Program-made: the position numbers and the translations under genes
Shown: in pieces, positions 6,539 to 7,825 of the stretch
Position numbering within the stretch: position 1 is the first letter of the stretch
How the letters are laid out: each line of letters opens with the position of its first letter
Source of the DNA: an uncultured Collinsella sp.
GTDB taxonomy: Bacteria > Actinomycetota > Coriobacteriia > Coriobacteriales > Coriobacteriaceae
DNA: 7,825 bases
Direction of reading: 5' to 3'
NCBI GenBank assembly: GCA_900550205.1
Contig: URRJ01000089.1
Location: 1-7,825, forward strand
Notes under the pieces: model-generated
What the model was told of the DNA's origin: nothing
The model's database searches: none
The model's input: the letters and a program-made list of their open reading frames with translations, nothing else

Positions 6539-7744
6539 ATGTCACCAAACAGCGATTCCATCTTTACTCAGGAGCTCTCGCGCCGCACCGCCCTCAAGGC
6601 CCTGTTCGGCGCCGCTTCTGCTGCAGTTCTTTTTGGCCTGCCTGCCCGCGCCCATGCTGCCGAGGCCAGCCAGGAAACCACCGACAAGCTGAATGCCGCC
6701 CAGGCTCAGCTCGACGAGGTCCAGGCCCAGCTTGATAGCATTGCCAACGAGTACGCGGCGCTCGCTAACAAGAACGCTCAGACGCTCAACGACATCGAGG
6801 GCGTTCAGGGTCAGATCGACGACACCCAGGAGCAGATCGACACCAAGAAGTCGGAGCTCAAGAAGAAGCGTAACGAGCTTTCCGATCGCGTGGCGGCAAG
6901 CTACAAGTCGGGTGGCACCAATATCCTGTCGTTGCTGCTCGCTTCTGGTTCGTTTGAGGAACTCGTCGCCAACGCGCATTACGTCGAGAAGATCAACAAA
7001 AGTGACCGTGACGCCATCGAGGACATCCAGACCATTCAGAAAGAGCTCGATACGCAGAAGTCCGAGCTCGAGTCGCAAAAAGCCGACTTGGAGAAGCTCA
7101 AGGACCAGCAGACTGCTCAGATGCAGGACATGCAGGCCAAGCAGCAGGAGGTTCAGACGGTTCTGAACGGCCTCTCCGACGATGTCAAGGAGCTCATGGC
7201 CCAGCGCGATTCCGAGATTCTTGCTGCCGCCCAGGCCGAGGAGGCTGCCAGGAAGGCTGCCGCTGCCGCGGCTGCCGCGAACAAGAACAATTCCTACTCG
7301 GGTGGTTCGAGCTCGGGTGGTGGATCGTACGCGCCCGGAACTCCGCAGCAGAATGCCGGCTCGGGCAAGCAGCAGGCCGTCGTCAACGCTTGCTACTCCA
7401 CGCCCTCGCCTGGCCAGAACTGGTGCGCGGCGTGGGTCTCCAACGTCTTCCGCAACGCCGGCGTTGGTTACTTTGGCGGTAACGCGTGCGACATGTTTAA
7501 CGCATGGTGCTATAGCTCCGACCGCTCGGCGCTGCAGGTGGGCATGATCGTGGCCGACTCATCGCATAGCGGCACGGGTGCTCCGGGCCTTATCTACGGT
7601 CATGTGGGTATCTACGTTGGCGGCGGCATCGTTATGAGCAACGAGGGCGCCATTACGTCTAAGTCGCTTGACTCGTTTATTAGCTTCTATGGCACTGGCT
7701 CTGGCGTGCGCTGGGGCTGGCTCGGCGGTATTGCGCTGTCGTAA
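6539..7744 (+). CDS. Tat-exported coiled-coil peptidoglycan hydrolase, PcsB/CwlO-like, CHAP/NlpC-P60 fold
   Basis: This is a probable secreted cell-wall hydrolase of 401 residues. Residues 1-41 form an export signal with a twin-arginine motif (SRRTALK, 14-20), a hydrophobic stretch and an Ala-x-Ala cleavage region near AHAAEA. Residues about 43-118 and 152-228 are Gln/Glu/Lys/Asp-rich coiled coils. The block between them (AASYKSGGTNILSLLLASGSF, starting near 119) resembles the turn in PcsB and CwlO N-terminal domains, which in those families is controlled by FtsEX. An Ala-rich and Gly/Ser-rich linker (229-278) leads to a papain-like catalytic domain: C296 in NWCAAWVSNVF, H355 in YGHVGIYVGGG, and a possible third residue N368. 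The C296 context (WCAAW) is closer to CHAP-type than to the classical NlpC/P60 DCSG. The domain has four cysteines (285, 296, 317, 324). The start at 6539 follows CGGAG by five bases. The cleaved bond and FtsEX dependence are inferences. Confidence 0.85.
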   Translation: MSPNSDSIFTQELSRRTALKALFGAASAAVLFGLPARAHAAEASQETTDKLNAAQAQLDEVQAQLDSIANEYAALANKNAQTLNDIEGVQGQIDDTQEQIDTKKSELKKKRNELSDRVAASYKSGGTNILSLLLASGSFEELVANAHYVEKINKSDRDAIEDIQTIQKELDTQKSELESQKADLEKLKDQQTAQMQDMQAKQQEVQTVLNGLSDDVKELMAQRDSEILAAAQAEEAARKAAAAAAAANKNNSYSGGSSSGGGSYAPGTPQQNAGSGKQQAVVNACYSTPSPGQNWCAAWVSNVFRNAGVGYFGGNACDMFNAWCYSSDRSALQVGMIVADSSHSGTGAPGLIYGHVGIYVGGGIVMSNEGAITSKSLDSFISFYGTGSGVRWGWLGGIALS

Positions 7745-7757
7745 AGCCGACTGGGCC

Positions 7758-7803
7758 GCGTGCCCGCCCGCAATATATTTGATTGATCGCGGGTTCCGCA
7801 CGC
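7758..7803 (+). repeat. Imperfect GC-rich hairpin after the hydrolase gene
   Basis: GCGTGC (7758-7763) pairs with GCACGC (7798-7803), and CCCGC (7767-7771) pairs with GCGGG (7789-7793), around an AT-rich loop. No T-tract follows, so it is not a convincing terminator. It may be a weak RNA stem. Confidence 0.35.
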
Positions 7804-7825
7804 AAAGAAGGCCACTTAATGTGGC
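7804..7825 (+). terminator. Probable terminator, cut by window edge
   Basis: GCCAC (7811-7815) and GTGGC (7821-7825) form a stem with loop TTAAT that reaches the last base shown. AAAGAAG directly precedes the left arm, so a continuing CTTCTTT beyond the edge would complete a typical intrinsic terminator, possibly bidirectional. It sits about 60 bases after the hydrolase stop codon. The missing half makes this provisional. Confidence 0.5.

Noticed and set aside
6273..6548. 92-codon N-terminal extension of galE
   Set aside because: The extension runs through the AT-rich divergent promoter region and overlaps the start of the hydrolase gene. The ATG at 6272 has a strong ribosome-binding site and gives the normal GalE N-terminus.
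1..7825. Mobile element, defence island or biosynthetic cluster
   Set aside because: All genes are recognised housekeeping carbohydrate or cell-wall genes, and no transposase, integrase, nuclease, toxin or synthase motif was seen in any frame.

Overview
The window looks like an ordinary chromosomal stretch of a high-GC, Gram-positive gut actinobacterium, most likely the Coriobacteriia and possibly Collinsella. This assignment is an inference from the strong G/C bias at third codon positions, the Gram-positive-type short MalQ and MalP/GlgP, an MsmK/UgpC-type sugar ABC ATPase, and a Tat-exported wall hydrolase of PcsB/CwlO layout. No rRNA, tRNA, CRISPR array, insertion sequence or phage gene was seen.

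Layout. On the plus strand, the 3' two-thirds of an ABC-transporter ATPase gene (1-791) enters from the left and ends before a hairpin terminator (860-905). It converges on glgP, whose own terminator lies at 1027-1058. Between the two terminators is a perfect 18-bp inverted repeat (932-986). On the minus strand, in transcription order, come galE (6272-5211) with a strong terminator (5188-5154), then malQ (4989-3484) and glgP (3354-1087). The 129-bp malQ-glgP gap holds two GC-rich hairpins. Divergent from galE, across a 266-bp regulatory gap, a plus-strand gene (6539-7744) encodes a secreted coiled-coil cysteine-peptidase-fold hydrolase. A partial hairpin, probably its terminator, runs off the right edge.

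How the genes fit together. MalQ and GlgP form the classical cytoplasmic route for alpha-1,4-glucans: MalQ disproportionates short maltodextrins into longer chains and glucose, and GlgP phosphorolyses the longer chains to glucose-1-phosphate. The ABC ATPase could energise import of such oligosaccharides, but its membrane partners are outside the window. GalE links glucose-1-phosphate/UDP-glucose metabolism to galactose use and to cell-surface sugar precursors. It carries Asn where E. coli GalE has the substrate-gating Tyr299, which could widen its specificity to N-acetylated sugars. The secreted hydrolase is probably a division or growth peptidoglycan hydrolase and is functionally separate.

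No clearly new system was found. The points most worth a second look are the 18-bp palindromic repeat between convergent genes, the tandem hairpins inside the malQ-glgP unit, the palindrome inside the presumed malQ promoter, the GalE gate residue, and the Tat-type export and cysteine content of the wall hydrolase.
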